Shown: positions 1-6,797 of the stretch, piece after piece
Position numbering within the stretch: position 1 is the stretch's first letter
Layout of the letters: each line of letters begins with the position of its first letter
From: Clostridiales bacterium
GTDB lineage: Bacteria; Bacillota; Clostridia; Lachnospirales; WRAX01
Assembly: GCA_031271375.1 (NCBI GenBank)
Contig: JAISVU010000146.1
Coordinates: 1-11,365, forward strand
Reading direction: 5' to 3'
DNA: 11,365 nt
Position numbers and translations under genes: made by a program
Notes under the pieces: generated by a model
Seen by the model: only the letters and a program-made list of their open reading frames with translations
What the model was told of the DNA's origin: nothing
Database searches by the model: none

Positions 1-28
1 GGTTAGAGGTATAATAATCGCTTCCTTC

Positions 29-2014
29 CTAATTCATGTGCTTCTTCATTTCTAAAATCCGATCCCTCACCATCGCCGCCTTTTCAAACTGCAGCTCCTG
101 CGCGGCTTTGCGCATGTCCTTTTCCATATCCCTGATAGCGGCGATCAGCTCTTCCCTGCTCATAGACTCCGGGTCTTTATCAAGGTTCTTGCGTTTCTTG
201 CCTTCCTCGGCTTCCAGAGTAGCCTGTATGATGTTGTGTATCTTCTTTTCGATAGACTTCGGCTCAATGCCGTTATCCTCGTTGTATGTCATTTGGATGT
301 GGCGGCGGCGGTTCGTTTCGGAGATAGCCTTGCGCATCGAATCCGTCATGTTGTCGGCGTACATGACGACATGGCCCTCCACATGGCGGGCCGCCCGGCC
401 TATCGTCTGTATAAGCGAGGTCTCCGAACGCAGAAACCCTTCTTTATCCGCGTCCAGTATCGCCACCAGCGACACCTCGGGTAAATCCAGCCCCTCGCGC
501 AGCAGATTTATCCCCACCAGCACGTCGAAAACGCCCATGCGTAAGTCACGGATGATCTCCAGCCGCTCCAGCGTCTCTATATCCGAGTGAAGGTAGCGCA
601 CCTGAACGCCGCCTTCCCTGAGGTAGGTAGTCAAGTCTTCCGCCATCTTCTTAGTCAGCGTGGTAACGAGAACCTTATGCCCCTTCCGCGTCACGGCGTG
701 TATCTCTTTGGTCAGGTCGTCGATCTGGCCTTTTACCGGCCTCACGCTGACCTCGGGGTCAAGCAGGCCCGTTGGGCGTATCACCTGCTCCACTGTCAGC
801 ATAGTATGGTTGTACTCGTAAGCGGCGGGCGTGGCCGAGACGAACAGGATTTGCTTAATCCGCTCCTCAAATTCGCCGAACCTGAGCGGCCTGTTGTCCA
901 GTGCAGACGGCAGTCGGAAGCCGTATTCAACAAGCGTGGTCTTCCGAGACTTGTCCCCCTCAAACATGCCCCGTACCTGGGGGATAGTCTGGTGGGACTC
1001 GTCCGCGATAATCAGATAATCGTTATCGGGGAAGAAGTCGAAGAGCGTGTAAGGCGTGCTTCCCGGGGGACGCCCCGCGAGATGCCTGGAATAGTTCTCT
1101 ATCCCGGAGCAAAACCCCATCTCCCGCATCATCTCGATATCGTATGAAGTGCGCTGCTCCAGGCGCTGGGCTTCCAGCAGCCGCCCGTCGTCATTCAGAA
1201 CCTTTAGCCTCTCATACAGCTCCGTCTCGATATTCGCGATGGCGGTCTCCATCTTTTCCCTTGTGGTCACGAAATGGGAAGCGGGGAACACCAGCATATG
1301 GGTCAGGATTCCCAGCACCTCGCCGGTGAGGTAGTCCACTTCCATTATCCGCTCCACCTCGTCGCCGAAGAACTCGACCCGATAAGCCTTCCCCGAGGAT
1401 CCGGCAGGGAATATTTCCACCACGTCGCCCCGGACGCGGAAGGTTCCGCGGGTGAAGTTCAAGTCGTTGCGGACGTATTGGATCTCCACAAGCCGCCGCA
1501 GCACGTCGTCCCTGTCTTTAATCATGCCGGGGCGCAGCGACAGCGTCATGTCATAGTAATCCTTAGGCCCGCCCAGGCCGTAGATGCAGGACACGCTGGC
1601 GACGATGATGACGTCGCGGCGCTCAAAAAGAGCCGACGTCGCGGAGTGGCGCAGCTTGTCGATTTCCTCGTTTATGCTGGAATCCTTCTCGATGTAGGTG
1701 TCCGAGGAGGGCACATACGCTTCGGGCTGGTAATAATCGTAATAACTGACGAAATACTCGACGGCGTTGTCTGGAAAAAACTCCTTGAACTCGCTGTAGA
1801 GCTGGGCGGCAAGCGTCTTGTTATGGGCCATAACGATTGTGGGCTTTTGCAGCTCCTGAATGACGTTTGCCATTGTAAAGGTCTTGCCGGAGCCCGTCAC
1901 GCCCAGCAGCGTCTGGAACTTGTTCCCCCGCCGGAAACCCTCCGCCAGGGCTTCGATAGCCTGGGGCTGGTCTCCGGTGGGTTTGAAGCCAGAAACGATT
2001 TTAAACGCGGGCAT
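29..2014 (-). CDS. uvrB: UvrB, excinuclease ABC subunit B
   Basis: Damage-verification helicase of cytoplasmic nucleotide excision repair: UvrA loads it on damaged DNA, and it then recruits UvrC for incision. The 661-residue product has the usual family length. Visible motifs are Walker A GVTGSGKT (38-45), the aromatic beta-hairpin region starting YYDYYQPEAY (91-100) that inserts between DNA strands, the DESH Walker B box (338-341), the helicase motif QTIGRAAR (536-543) and a C-terminal UVR domain (about 621-656) that contacts UvrC. The start fits the family N-terminus leading to PTGDQPQAI. No Shine-Dalgarno sequence precedes the ATG. It begins 5 bases after the trxA stop, so translation is probably coupled to trxA. 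No GAAC-N4-GTTC LexA box of the B. subtilis type is visible upstream. The stop is TAG, and only 28 bases of the window remain beyond it; a uvrA gene often follows uvrB but cannot be seen here. Confidence 0.98.
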   Translation of the reverse strand: MPAFKIVSGFKPTGDQPQAIEALAEGFRRGNKFQTLLGVTGSGKTFTMANVIQELQKPTIVMAHNKTLAAQLYSEFKEFFPDNAVEYFVSYYDYYQPEAYVPSSDTYIEKDSSINEEIDKLRHSATSALFERRDVIIVASVSCIYGLGGPKDYYDMTLSLRPGMIKDRDDVLRRLVEIQYVRNDLNFTRGTFRVRGDVVEIFPAGSSGKAYRVEFFGDEVERIMEVDYLTGEVLGILTHMLVFPASHFVTTREKMETAIANIETELYERLKVLNDDGRLLEAQRLEQRTSYDIEMMREMGFCSGIENYSRHLAGRPPGSTPYTLFDFFPDNDYLIIADESHQTIPQVRGMFEGDKSRKTTLVEYGFRLPSALDNRPLRFGEFEERIKQILFVSATPAAYEYNHTMLTVEQVIRPTGLLDPEVSVRPVKGQIDDLTKEIHAVTRKGHKVLVTTLTKKMAEDLTTYLREGGVQVRYLHSDIETLERLEIIRDLRMGVFDVLVGINLLREGLDLPEVSLVAILDADKEGFLRSETSLIQTIGRAARHVEGHVVMYADNMTDSMRKAISETNRRRHIQMTYNEDNGIEPKSIEKKIHNIIQATLEAEEGKKRKNLDKDPESMSREELIAAIRDMEKDMRKAAQELQFEKAAMVRDRILEMKKHMN

Positions 2015-2019
2015 AAAGA

Positions 2020-2337
2020 TTAAAGCATTTTATCCAGCCGGGCCGCGATGTCGGCCTTCGGCAGGGCGCCCACGACCGTATCCACGGGCTTGCCGCCTTT
2101 GAAGAACACGAGCGTAGGAATGCTCCTTACGCCGTAGTTTTTCGCCAGGTCGTTGGCTTGATCCACATCGATCTTAACGATCTTCGCCTTGCCGTCAAAC
2201 TGCCCGCTGAGTTCCTCCAGCGTCGGGGCAATCATCTTGCAAGGGCCGCACCAGGTGGCGAAAAAGTCCACCAGCACCGGCATCTCGCTCTTTAATACCT
2301 CTTCCTCAAAACGTACCGCGTCGATAATCTGATCCAT
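2020..2337 (-). CDS. trxA: Thioredoxin
   Basis: Small cytoplasmic disulfide reductase that passes electrons from thioredoxin reductase to target proteins. The 105-residue length is typical of a single thioredoxin fold. The active site WCGPCK is at residues 29-34, with redox cysteines C30 and C33. The cis-proline loop SIPT places its proline at 74, and the FFATWCGPC strand and C-terminal helix follow the canonical pattern. A strong AAGGAGG site (2344-2350, minus strand) lies 6 bases before the ATG, which settles the start. The gene precedes uvrB by 5 bases on the same strand, so the two are likely one transcription unit, and uvrB probably depends on trxA for translation initiation. No partner thioredoxin reductase gene is present in the window. 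Confidence 0.97.
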   Translation of the reverse strand: MDQIIDAVRFEEEVLKSEMPVLVDFFATWCGPCKMIAPTLEELSGQFDGKAKIVKIDVDQANDLAKNYGVRSIPTLVFFKGGKPVDTVVGALPKADIAARLDKML

Positions 2338-2361
2338 TTCGATCCTCCTTGTATGTGGTAT

Positions 2362-2370
2362 ATTTTAACA
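2362..2370 (-). promoter_or_regulatory. Candidate extended -10 promoter for trxA-uvrB
   Basis: On the minus strand the spacer between the GNAT gene and trxA contains TGTTAAAAT, a TGn-extended -10 element located 11 bases upstream of the trxA Shine-Dalgarno site. No good -35 hexamer stands 16-18 bases further upstream, as is usual for extended -10 promoters. A second TATAAT (2384-2389, minus) lies just upstream and could be an alternative. The same TGTTAAAAT string occurs in front of xylA. This is a pattern match only. Confidence 0.4.
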
Positions 2371-2397
2371 CGCCAGACTCTACATTATATTACATAT

Positions 2398-2985
2398 TCA
2401 GCGCATAGTCAAATCTATTTCAAATATCAGCGTAGGCCTGTCCTTGCCGTTGATACGGTTGACGACGCGGCCCATGAACACCGCGCCGTTCTTTTCCATC
2501 ACCCGCCGCGAGGCCGTATTACTCTCGTAGCAGGTAAGCCTGGGCCTGATTATCCCCAGCTTCCGCGCCTCGGGCAGCAGATAGCCAAGCAGGATTGTGC
2601 CGAGGCCCATTCCCCAAACCTCCGTCCGCACGGAATAGCCGATATGCCCTCCGAACAGCTTGAGATTGTCGTTAAGGTAATGCCTGATACTCCCGGACGC
2701 AAGGTAATTCACGTCGTCCGTCAGCCAGAACAGCGACGTTGGAACCGAACCGTAAGGGACGTTCAACCCGCGCCTGTGTTCGTCCGCCGACCGCAGAAAG
2801 TAGCTGAACTCCTCCAGCGTATCTACCTTAGGATAAGCAAAATCCTCCACCTTATGCGCCCTATAGCCTCTATACGAATTCTTGAAGCTGCGCCAGTACC
2901 GGATATCCGGGGTAATCAGCCTCAGCTTCTCATAATTTACATTAAACCGCTCTTCATATCGGGCAAACCATGACTTAAAAAACAT
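2398..2985 (-). CDS. GNAT family N-acetyltransferase (COG3981-like)
   Basis: Predicted cytoplasmic acetyl-CoA-dependent N-acetyltransferase; the acceptor substrate is unknown. I chose the ATG at 2985, giving 195 residues starting MFFKSW, because GGGGTG lies just upstream and because the longer reading from 3018 would translate a perfect TATAAT promoter element. The C-terminal half carries the GNAT core: SIRHYLNDNL (99-108), GGHIGYSVR (112-120), the acetyl-CoA loop WGMGLGT (124-130), LTCYESNTASRRVMEKNG (150-167) and a final strand. This pattern resembles the COG3981 predicted acetyltransferases, in which the core is preceded by a long N-terminal region. The loop normally begins with Arg or Gln (R/Q-x-x-G-x-G/A) but has Trp124 here. 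The gene is upstream of trxA-uvrB on the same strand with a 60-base gap, and whether it shares their transcript is unclear. Confidence 0.8.
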   Translation of the reverse strand: MFFKSWFARYEERFNVNYEKLRLITPDIRYWRSFKNSYRGYRAHKVEDFAYPKVDTLEEFSYFLRSADEHRRGLNVPYGSVPTSLFWLTDDVNYLASGSIRHYLNDNLKLFGGHIGYSVRTEVWGMGLGTILLGYLLPEARKLGIIRPRLTCYESNTASRRVMEKNGAVFMGRVVNRINGKDRPTLIFEIDLTMR

Positions 2986-3001
2986 CGAAACACCCCAAAG
3001 C

Positions 3002-3010
3002 ATTATACCA
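3002..3010 (-). promoter_or_regulatory. Extended -10 promoter for the GNAT gene
   Basis: The minus strand reads TGGTATAAT here, a perfect TATAAT with the TGn extension, about 17 bases upstream of the chosen ATG. The best -35 candidate at 17-base spacing is TAGATT, which is weak. This placement supports the shorter gene start at 2985, because the longer frame would begin upstream of or inside the promoter. Confidence 0.55.
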
Positions 3011-3020
3011 TTTCTCACTC

Positions 3021-3049
3021 TTGAAATCTACGCCCTTTTATATTATACT
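3021..3049 (+). promoter_or_regulatory. Sigma-70-type promoter of the molybdenum-cofactor operon
   Basis: TTGAAA (3021-3026), a 17-base spacer and TATACT (3044-3049) form a good housekeeping sigma-factor promoter. It lies about 42 bases upstream of the mogA-type start and back to back with the GNAT promoter. The predicted leader is only some 35 bases, which leaves no room for a Moco riboswitch. Downstream, AGGAGG (3082-3087) is the ribosome binding site, unusually close to the ATG at 3 bases. Confidence 0.6.
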
Positions 3050-3090
3050 TTACAGATTAGTTAAAGGGATACATCAATCTCAGGAGGCAT

Positions 3091-3594
3091 ATGTCTGATT
3101 TTCGCTTTGCGGTAATAACGGTCAGCACGTCGGGCTATCGCGGCCAAAGGCCCGACCTAAGCGGGCCGCTGATCGCCTCAATGCTGGCGCCCTTAGGCAC
3201 GGTAATAGAATCGCTTCTTATCCCCGACGACGAGGAGCGCATAAAAGCCGAGCTTATCCGTCTTGCCGATAAATTTCTTATCGACGCGGTTTTCACGACG
3301 GGAGGCACCGGCCTATCCCCCGACGACCGAACCCCGGAAGCCACGCTGGCCGCAGCTGACCGCGCCGCGCCGGGTATATCCGAGGCGATGCGGATGAAGT
3401 CCATTGAGATAACGCCCAGGGCCATGCTGTCCAGAGGGGCGGCGGTCATACGGGGGAAGACGCTTATTGTCAACCTTCCGGGGAGCCCTAAGGCCTGCGA
3501 AGAAAACCTTTCGGTATTCCTTCCCGTTTTAAGCCACGCGATATCAACAATCCGAGGAGAAGGCAGTCATAATGAATCTCACACATATAAATGA
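3091..3594 (+). CDS. mogA: MogA/MoaB family molybdopterin adenylyltransferase
   Basis: Predicted cytoplasmic enzyme that adenylylates molybdopterin before metal insertion in molybdenum (or tungsten) cofactor synthesis. The 167-residue protein has the MPT-binding fold signatures: the N-terminal strand FAVITVSTS (6-14), the TTGGTG loop (69-74), PDDRTPEAT (77-84, with Asp79 at the likely metal/pterin site), the SRG turn (114-116) and NLPGSP (128-133). MogA and MoaB proteins share these motifs and cannot be separated reliably by eye; the symbol rests on the expected role, and some MoaB proteins lack the activity. It is the first gene of the operon with a strong AGGAGG site. Its last 23 bases overlap moaC in another frame, so its C-terminal tail (about residues 157-167) is shaped by moaC coding and may have little function of its own. 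Confidence 0.93.
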   Translation: MSDFRFAVITVSTSGYRGQRPDLSGPLIASMLAPLGTVIESLLIPDDEERIKAELIRLADKFLIDAVFTTGGTGLSPDDRTPEATLAAADRAAPGISEAMRMKSIEITPRAMLSRGAAVIRGKTLIVNLPGSPKACEENLSVFLPVLSHAISTIRGEGSHNESHTYK

Positions 3595-4024
3595 AAGCGG
3601 CGGCGCGGTTATGGTTGACGTAGGGAGTAAGCCCGTAACGGAACGCGAGGCCCGCGCCCGCGCTTATGTCAGGGTTTCTCCTGCAACTATTACGTTGCTG
3701 AAGAGCAATAACGTGCCCAAAGGCGACGTTCTGGCCTGCACCAGGGTAGCGGGGATCATCGCGGCAAAGAAAACCCCGGAGCTGATACCGCTGTGCCATA
3801 CGATACCCCTGACTTTCGCCGGGATAGATATTGACGTAAACGAAGACAATCTGGAGATAACCTCCGTTATACGCTGCGCCTATAAAACCGGGGCGGAGAT
3901 GGAGGCGCTAACTGCGGTTTCCGTGGCCGCGCTGACGGTTTACGACATGCTCAAGGCAGTGGACAAGCATATCGTCATCGACGGCATCACGCTGCTTTCC
4001 AAAACAGGCGGCTCGCATGGTTGA
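3572..4024 (+). CDS. moaC: MoaC, cyclic pyranopterin monophosphate synthase
   Basis: Converts the MoaA product 3',8-cyclo-7,8-dihydroGTP to cyclic pyranopterin monophosphate, completing the first stage of molybdenum cofactor synthesis. The 150-residue protein follows E. coli MoaC closely: LTHINESG (3-10), MVDVGSKPVTEREARARA (14-31), KGDVLACTRVAGI (50-62), LIPLCHTIPL (71-80) and GAEMEALTAVSVAALTVYDM (107-126). Residues matching the E. coli catalytic Lys51, His77 and Asp128 are present as Lys50, His76 and Asp125. The start is supported by the MNLTHIN family N-terminus and by a GAGGAGAAGG purine tract (3554-3562 region) lying inside the upstream gene. It overlaps that gene by 23 bases and moaA by 8 bases, which implies translational coupling. 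It is a single-domain protein, not fused to the MogA-type enzyme. Confidence 0.97.
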   Translation: MNLTHINESGGAVMVDVGSKPVTEREARARAYVRVSPATITLLKSNNVPKGDVLACTRVAGIIAAKKTPELIPLCHTIPLTFAGIDIDVNEDNLEITSVIRCAYKTGAEMEALTAVSVAALTVYDMLKAVDKHIVIDGITLLSKTGGSHG

Positions 4025-4952
4025 CCGTCTGGGCCGGGTTATTGATTACATGCGCGTCTCCGTGACTGAACGCTGTAACCTGGCATGTAAATACTGCCGA
4101 GCCGCTTCCGACGATGACTGCGAGCGGCGGGAGTTATCCAAAACCGATATAATCCGCTGCGCCGCCGCCTTTGCCGCCCTGGGGGGGAAGAAGCTGCGGT
4201 TCACCGGCGGCGAGCCGCTTCTGAGGAAGGATATTGAGGATATAATCGGCGGCGTTTCGGCTTTGCGGCGCTATGACGACATAGCGCTGACGACGAACGC
4301 CCACGGACTGAAGGACCGGCTGCGGGGCCTTATCACATCAGGGCTGAACCGGGTGAACATCAGCTTGGATTCCCTGAACCCCGTCAAGTACCGCGCCTTG
4401 ACCGGCGGTAGCCTGGACGAGGCGATGCGCGGCGTGAACCATGCTTTGGAGCTGGGAATATCTCTGAAGGTTAATGTCGTGCTGACCCCGGACAATATAA
4501 ATGAAGCCGACGATTTTATCGCGCTCGCGAGGGAAAATCCTATCGAGGTGCGCTTTATCGAGCTGATGCCGTTCGGGCCTTACGGCTCCGGGCATATGGG
4601 GCGAGTGACGAACCAAGATATAATCAGGCAAAGGCCCTGGCTGAACCCCGTAAGGCAGCCGGGAAAAACGGCGGATATCTGCGTCATTGAAGGGTATAAG
4701 GGAACGGTCGGCTTCATAAGCCCGGTTTCGCGGCGTTTTTGCGGCGGCTGCAACCGCGTGAGGCTTACGGCGGACGGCAAGCTGCTGCCCTGCCTGGGGG
4801 ACGCGGCGGAGTTCTCGCTGCTTGAGGCGCTGGAGCGGGGAGACGAAGCGTTGAAAGAAGCGATGAGGGAAGCGATTTACATCAAACCGTCGGGGCATTG
4901 CTTCGGCGGCGGGTTCGAGCCGGAAAGGGCGATGAACAGAATTGGAGGATAG
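4017..4952 (+). CDS. moaA: MoaA, radical SAM GTP 3',8-cyclase
   Basis: Radical SAM enzyme that rearranges GTP to 3',8-cyclo-7,8-dihydroGTP, the substrate of MoaC. The 311-residue protein has the N-terminal cluster motif C20-x3-C24-x2-C27, which ligates the SAM-binding [4Fe-4S] cluster, then FTGGEPLLR (62-70), TTNAHGL (92-98) and NISLDSL (114-120). The C-terminal cluster motif is C242-x2-C245-x13-C259, which holds the GTP-binding [4Fe-4S] cluster. The chain ends in Gly-Gly, the conserved MoaA tail known to be needed for catalysis, so the protein appears intact. The length is slightly under the usual 325-340, with a compact region between the two cluster domains. The ATG overlaps the moaC end by 8 bases. 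Two iron-sulfur clusters imply expression under low-oxygen or protected conditions, though this is not proof of an anaerobe. Confidence 0.97.
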   Translation: MVDRLGRVIDYMRVSVTERCNLACKYCRAASDDDCERRELSKTDIIRCAAAFAALGGKKLRFTGGEPLLRKDIEDIIGGVSALRRYDDIALTTNAHGLKDRLRGLITSGLNRVNISLDSLNPVKYRALTGGSLDEAMRGVNHALELGISLKVNVVLTPDNINEADDFIALARENPIEVRFIELMPFGPYGSGHMGRVTNQDIIRQRPWLNPVRQPGKTADICVIEGYKGTVGFISPVSRRFCGGCNRVRLTADGKLLPCLGDAAEFSLLEALERGDEALKEAMREAIYIKPSGHCFGGGFEPERAMNRIGG

Positions 4953-4953
4953 T

Positions 4954-5385
4954 ATGCCGCATATAGTATCAGTCAACATCAGCAAAGAGAAAGGCGAGAT
5001 AAAGACGCCCGTGAAGTCGGGGGCGCTTATTGAAAACCACGGTGTGGAGGGCGACGCTCATGCCGGGCCTCACCACAGGCAAGTAAGCCTGCTGGCGATG
5101 GAGAGCATTGAGAGGGCGATGGCGGCGAGCCCGGTGGAGCTTGGCCCCGGCAGCTTCGCCGAAAACCTTACCACCAGAGGGATCGTTCTGCATACGCTGC
5201 CCGTGGGAACTATGCTTTCGGCGGGAGAGTGCGTTCTGAGGATAAGCCAGATAGGCAAGACCTGTCACGGCAAATGCGCGATATTTGACCAGGCCGGAGC
5301 CTGCATCATGCCTACTGAGGGCGTCTTCGCGGAGGTTATAAAAGGAGGGAGGATTGAAGCGGGGGACTTGGTAAATATTTCTTAA
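4954..5385 (+). CDS. MOSC domain-containing protein
   Basis: Stand-alone MOSC (molybdenum cofactor sulfurase C-terminal) protein of 143 residues, predicted cytoplasmic. The fold is known in Moco sulfurases and YiiM/YcbX-type enzymes, and is thought to bind pterin cofactor or carry sulfur; the exact reaction here is unknown. Visible signatures are GVEGDAHAG (30-38), GSFAENLTT (66-74), LRISQIGKTC (95-104), HGKC with Cys108, the likely conserved reactive cysteine of the family, and a final EAGDLV strand (135-140). Cys104 and Cys117 are further candidates. I chose the ATG at 4954, not a TTG four codons earlier, because GGAGGA (4944-4949) is correctly placed for it. It follows moaA after one base and closes the operon, consistent with a late step such as cofactor sulfuration or transfer. 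In some bacteria a MOSC domain is fused to a MogA-type domain; here they are separate genes of the same operon. Confidence 0.9.
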   Translation: MPHIVSVNISKEKGEIKTPVKSGALIENHGVEGDAHAGPHHRQVSLLAMESIERAMAASPVELGPGSFAENLTTRGIVLHTLPVGTMLSAGECVLRISQIGKTCHGKCAIFDQAGACIMPTEGVFAEVIKGGRIEAGDLVNIS

Positions 5386-5387
5386 AA

Positions 5388-5413
5388 ACATATTCCATTA
5401 TGCGGAAGTATGT
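5388..5413 (+). promoter_or_regulatory. Inverted repeat in the xylA promoter (candidate operator)
   Basis: ACATATTCC (5388-5396) and GGAAGTATGT (5404-5413) are inverted copies with a single extra base in the right arm and a 7-base centre. The repeat overlaps the -35 and spacer positions of the candidate xylA promoter, where a repressor would block RNA polymerase. It lies 2 bases past the MOSC stop, so a hairpin ending the moa transcript is an alternative, but no run of T residues follows. It does not resemble the known Firmicutes XylR operator core. Confidence 0.4.
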
Positions 5414-5421
5414 GTTAAAAT
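5413..5421 (+). promoter_or_regulatory. Candidate extended -10 promoter of xylAB
   Basis: TGTTAAAAT contains a TGn extension plus TAAAAT (5416-5421), 50 bases before the xylA ATG. At 17-base spacing the -35 position reads TTCCAT, a poor match, so the extended -10 would have to carry recognition. TATAAA (5423-5428) is a second possible -10. The ribosome binding site is AAAGGA (5455-5460), 10 bases before the ATG. Confidence 0.4.
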
Positions 5422-5470
5422 GTATAAATCAGCAATAAAAATCAAATATTTCTGAAAGGATTGGTGCGCT

Positions 5471-6787
5471 ATGAGCGAGCTGTTTCCTAAAATTCCTAAA
5501 ATATCCTACAATAACGCGTCTGCGGATCCGCTGTCCTTCCGTTATTATAACCCGGATGAGCTGATTATGGGGAAGCCGATGAAGGAGCATCTGCGTTTCG
5601 CGATGGCCTGGTGGCATACGCTGTGCGCCGAAGGCGCCGATATGTTCGGCCCCGGCACGGCGGACAAGTCCTTCGGGGCCGATAAGGACGACTGGAGGGC
5701 CCACGCGAAGGCCAAAGCCGACGCGGGTTTCGAGCTGATGCAGAAGCTGGGGATAGGGTATTTTTGCTTCCACGACGCCGACATCGCCGCCGAAGCCGCC
5801 ACGCTGGCCGAGACCAACGCCCGCTTGGACGAGATTACTGATTACATAAAAGATAAAATGAAGGACACCGGCATAAAATGTTTGTGGGGAACCAGCAACC
5901 TCTTCGGGCATAAGCGTTTTATGGCCGGGGCAGGCACCTCCCCCTCTGTGGACATTTACGCATACGCCGGGGCGAAGATTAAAAAGGCCATCGAGCTGAC
6001 CGTTAAACTGGGCGGCACCGGCTATGTCTTCTGGGGCGGGCGCGAGGGCTACGAGACGCTGCTTAACACCGACATGGGGCTGGAGCTGGATAACCTTGCG
6101 CGCCTTATGCGCATGGCCGTGGATTACGCCCGGAGCATTGGGTTTACCGGGGATTTCTATATAGAGCCAAAGCCTAAGGAACCCTCCAAGCACCAGTACG
6201 ACTTCGACGTCGCCACGGCTTGCAATTTCCTGCGCAATTACGGGTTGATCAAGGATTTCAAGATGAATGTGGAAGCGAACCACGCCACATTGGCGGGGCA
6301 TACGTTCCAGCATGAGCTGCGGGTATCCCGCGTCAACGGGGTTTTCGGCTCTATAGACGCGAACCAGGGCGATCTGCTCCTCGGCTGGGATACGGACCAG
6401 TTCCCCAGCGACGTATACGACGCCACGCTGTGCATGTACGAAGTCCTCAAAGCCGGGGGCTTCACGAACGGCGGCCTTAACTTCGACGCAAAGACTCGCC
6501 GCATGTCCTATGAAATGGAAGATATGTTCTACGCGTTCATAACCGGGATGGACACCTTCGCCTTCGGCCTGCGCAAAGCCGCGCAGATCATAGAAGACAA
6601 GCGGCTGGACGGTTTCGTCGCGGAGCGTTACGCCGGCTGGAAGGCCGGGCTGGGGCTTGACATTATCAATAACAAGGCTGGTTTGAAGGAGCTTGAGGCC
6701 CACGCGCTGAAAGCCGAGCCGGCCCTCCCCGCCAGCGGCCGCCAGGAGCTGCTCGAGGGTATTCTGAACCGGATTATAGTTGGCTGA
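5471..6787 (+). CDS. xylA: Xylose isomerase (long, class II type)
   Basis: Cytoplasmic metal-dependent isomerase converting D-xylose to D-xylulose. The 438-residue length and N-terminal extension match class II enzymes. Active-site residues are intact: FHD with His101, plus Asp104 two residues later; the FWGGREGYE signature (187-195); EPKPKEP with metal ligand Glu232 and Lys234; VEANHA with Glu268 and His271; Asp296 in GSIDANQGD; Asp307 and Asp309 in WDTDQ; and Asp339 in LNFDAK. The start has the typical N-terminus leading into SFRYYNPDE. A candidate promoter and inverted repeat sit directly upstream, so this gene probably heads its own transcript, separate from the moa operon. xylB follows after 10 bases. 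Enzymes of this family also isomerise glucose, but the adjacent xylulokinase argues for xylose catabolism. Confidence 0.98.
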   Translation: MSELFPKIPKISYNNASADPLSFRYYNPDELIMGKPMKEHLRFAMAWWHTLCAEGADMFGPGTADKSFGADKDDWRAHAKAKADAGFELMQKLGIGYFCFHDADIAAEAATLAETNARLDEITDYIKDKMKDTGIKCLWGTSNLFGHKRFMAGAGTSPSVDIYAYAGAKIKKAIELTVKLGGTGYVFWGGREGYETLLNTDMGLELDNLARLMRMAVDYARSIGFTGDFYIEPKPKEPSKHQYDFDVATACNFLRNYGLIKDFKMNVEANHATLAGHTFQHELRVSRVNGVFGSIDANQGDLLLGWDTDQFPSDVYDATLCMYEVLKAGGFTNGGLNFDAKTRRMSYEMEDMFYAFITGMDTFAFGLRKAAQIIEDKRLDGFVAERYAGWKAGLGLDIINNKAGLKELEAHALKAEPALPASGRQELLEGILNRIIVG

Positions 6788-6797
6788 GGTTGATGAT

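Noticed and set aside
1..28. Start of uvrA downstream of uvrB
   Set aside because: A purine-rich, Shine-Dalgarno-like stretch is visible on the minus strand around 21-30, but no ATG, GTG or TTG follows it in the few bases available.
1274..2023. A 249-residue plus-strand open frame opposite uvrB
   Set aside because: It mirrors the conserved UvrB coding sequence, has no family motifs and no initiation signals.
2986..3018. An 11-residue N-terminal extension of the GNAT protein from an ATG at 3018
   Set aside because: That stretch contains a perfect extended -10 element (TGGTATAAT) on the same strand, and GGGGTG precedes the ATG at 2985.
3050..3090. A Moco riboswitch in front of the molybdenum-cofactor operon
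   Set aside because: With the promoter at 3021-3049 the leader is only about 35 bases, far too short for that aptamer.
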